A stretch of 32,648 nucleotides of DNA from Nocardioides pocheonensis (GTDB lineage: Bacteria > Actinomycetota > Actinomycetes > Propionibacteriales > Nocardioidaceae), in NCBI RefSeq assembly GCF_003725535.1, contig NZ_RJSF01000019.1, positions 521,012-553,659 on the forward strand, read 5' to 3'. This document shows positions 31,495 through 32,648 of the stretch, piece by piece. How positions within the stretch are numbered: position 1 is the stretch's first letter; each line of letters begins with the position of its first letter. The position numbers and the translations under genes were made by a program. Under the pieces are notes generated by a model. That model made no database searches. It was not told where the DNA came from and worked only from the letters and a program-made list of their open reading frames with translations.

Positions 31495-31509
31495 AAGGGA
31501 GACACAGAC

Positions 31510-32592
31510 ATGAGCATCTCCGGACCTGCGGAGCTCAACAGCCTGGCCCGCACCTGGCGGGACACCGACCCGACGTCCGACCTGGACATCCGGCTCACCG
31601 ACACGTGCCTGCGCGACGGGTCGCACCACAAGCGGCACCAGTTCAACGCCGACGAGGTGCGCTCGATCATCGGTGCGCTCGACGAGGCCGGCGTACCGGT
31701 GCTCGAGGTGACCCACGGCGACGGCCTCGGCGGCTCCAGCTTCAACTACGGGTTCTCGCACACCCCCGAGCAGGAGCTGATCAAGATCGCCGCCGAGACG
31801 GCGAAGAACGCGAAGATCGCGTTCCTGATGCTCCCGGGCGTCGGCACCAAGGACGACATCCGCGAGGCCCAGGGCAACGGCGGCTCGATCTGCCGCATCG
31901 CCACCCACTGCACGGAGGCCGACGTCTCCGAGCAGCACTTCGGGCTGGCGCGCGAGCTCGGCCTCGAGACCGTCGGCTTCCTGATGATGAGCCACACCCA
32001 GCCTCCCGAGGTGCTCGCCAAGCAGGCCCGGATCATGGTCGACGCCGGCTGCCAGTGCGTGTACGTCGTGGACTCCGCCGGTGCCCTGATCCTCGAGGGT
32101 GTCTCGGATCGCGTCTCCGCGCTCGTCGCCGAGATCGGCCACGAGGCGACGGTCGGCTTCCACGGCCACGAGAACCTCGACCTCGGGGCGGGCAACACGG
32201 TGATGGCCGTCCGCGCGGGCGCCACCCAGATCGACGGCTCGGTCCGCCGCTTCGGCGCCGGTGCGGGCAACACGCCGCTCGACGCGTTCGTCGGCATCTG
32301 CGACAAGCTCGGCTGGAAGACCGGCGTGGACTTCCTCAAGATCATCGACGCCTCCGAGGACGTCGTCCGCCCGGCGATGCCCGAGGAGTGCCGCCTGGAC
32401 CGGATGACCATGATGATGGGCTACGCCGGCGTCTACTCCTCGTTCCTCAAGCACGCCGGCAACGCCGCCGAGCGGTACGGCGTCTCCGGCGCCCGCATCC
32501 TCGCCGAGGCCGGCCGCCGCAAGCTGATCGGTGGCCAGGAGGACCAGCTCATCGACATCGCCCTCGAGCTCAAGCGCCAGCAGGAAGGCTGA
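31510..32592 (+). CDS. hsaF: HsaF: 4-hydroxy-2-oxohexanoate/valerate aldolase
   Basis: Class II, divalent-metal aldolase of 360 residues (DmpG/BphI family) that splits 4-hydroxy-2-oxohexanoate into pyruvate and propionaldehyde. The N-terminal motif [19 protein letters not shown] holds the catalytic arginine, aspartate and histidine. The metal-binding [12 protein letters not shown] is clear, and [12 protein letters not shown] and [16 protein letters not shown] (communication domain contacting HsaG) are present. The length equals the family norm. ATG 31510 has AAGGGAG eight bases upstream. It is the last gene of the hsaEGF operon; after it come only repeats to the end of the window. Confidence 0.95.
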   Translation: MSISGPAELNSLARTWRDTDPTSDLDIRLTDTCLRDGSHHKRHQFNADEVRSIIGALDEAGVPVLEVTHGDGLGGSSFNYGFSHTPEQELIKIAAETAKNAKIAFLMLPGVGTKDDIREAQGNGGSICRIATHCTEADVSEQHFGLARELGLETVGFLMMSHTQPPEVLAKQARIMVDAGCQCVYVVDSAGALILEGVSDRVSALVAEIGHEATVGFHGHENLDLGAGNTVMAVRAGATQIDGSVRRFGAGAGNTPLDAFVGICDKLGWKTGVDFLKIIDASEDVVRPAMPEECRLDRMTMMMGYAGVYSSFLKHAGNAAERYGVSGARILAEAGRRKLIGGQEDQLIDIALELKRQQEG

Positions 32593-32612
32593 GCCGACTG
32601 CCCCGCCCGGGT

Positions 32613-32648
32613 GGTTGAGGTGCAACGTCTGGCTGGTTGAGGTGCGAG
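32613..32648. repeat. Two starts of the ggttgaggtgc repeat at the window end
   Basis: ggttgaggtgc occurs at 32613-32623 and again at 32635-32645, where it runs off the window as ggttgaggtgcgag. The same 11 bases open the long-form repeat at 89. They follow the hsaF stop by 20 bp and may form a terminator-like structure beyond the window, which cannot be seen. Confidence 0.75.

Overview
The window is high-GC chromosomal DNA from an actinobacterium, most likely a Nocardioides-type organism. The signs are pervasive GC-rich third positions, GTG/TTG starts, leaderless-looking promoters, and a short interspersed repeat of the ggtttcg...ctcaacc kind. The genus is an inference; no rRNA or marker gene is present. 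The unifying theme is steroid/cholesterol catabolism.

Layout. 1-127: tandem 45-bp repeat. 151-762 (-): TetR regulator kstR. 941-4082 (+): glycosyltransferase, SAM methyltransferase and an alpha/alpha-toroid protein, a cassette with a KstR-like operator upstream. 4169-7837 (+): large soluble hybrid histidine kinase with a duplicated PAS-GAF module. 7825-8523 (-): SAM methyltransferase, divergent from 8592-10712 (+), a fused FadE34-type acyl-CoA dehydrogenase; a KstR operator lies between them. 10698-11978 (-) and 12039-13436 (+): a LipC-type esterase and a WS/DGAT acyltransferase, divergent around the most symmetric KstR operator. 13461-15404: GAF-ANTAR regulator, PilZ protein and an unknown protein. 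15437-16360 (-): alpha/beta hydrolase. 16474-21270 (+): a tightly overlapping operon for removal of the last three-carbon side-chain piece: fused ChsE1-ChsE2 (FadE28-FadE29), ChsH2, ChsH1 and the aldolase Ltp2. 21332-23724 (+): two exported phosphoesterases. 23787-25761 (+): MurT-GatD, which amidates lipid II. 25784-29686 (-): kstD, a ChsH3/Hsd4B-like hydratase, a dienelactone-hydrolase-like protein and an ICMT-like membrane protein. 29722-32592 (+): hsaE-hsaG-hsaF, which degrade the ring-A/B-derived 2-hydroxyhexadienoate. 32613-32648: more repeat copies.

How it works together. KstR (known to be released from DNA by steroid CoA thioesters) would control five promoter regions, each carrying TNNAACNNGTTNNA or a one-mismatch form. 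FadE34-like, ChsE1-E2, ChsH2/H1, Ltp2 and the ChsH3-like hydratase shorten the side chain. KstD desaturates ring A. HsaE/G/F convert the ring-derived dienoate to pyruvate and propionyl-CoA. The esterase and WS/DGAT could link sterol use to neutral-lipid turnover. KshAB, HsaA-D, Cyp125 and Mce4 are not in this window. The most unusual observations are the repeat-derived peptide SAG(S/P)TTG in the same reading frame of three unrelated genes, the FadE28-FadE29 fusion, and the KstR-linked glycosyltransferase/methyltransferase/toroid cassette of unknown function.
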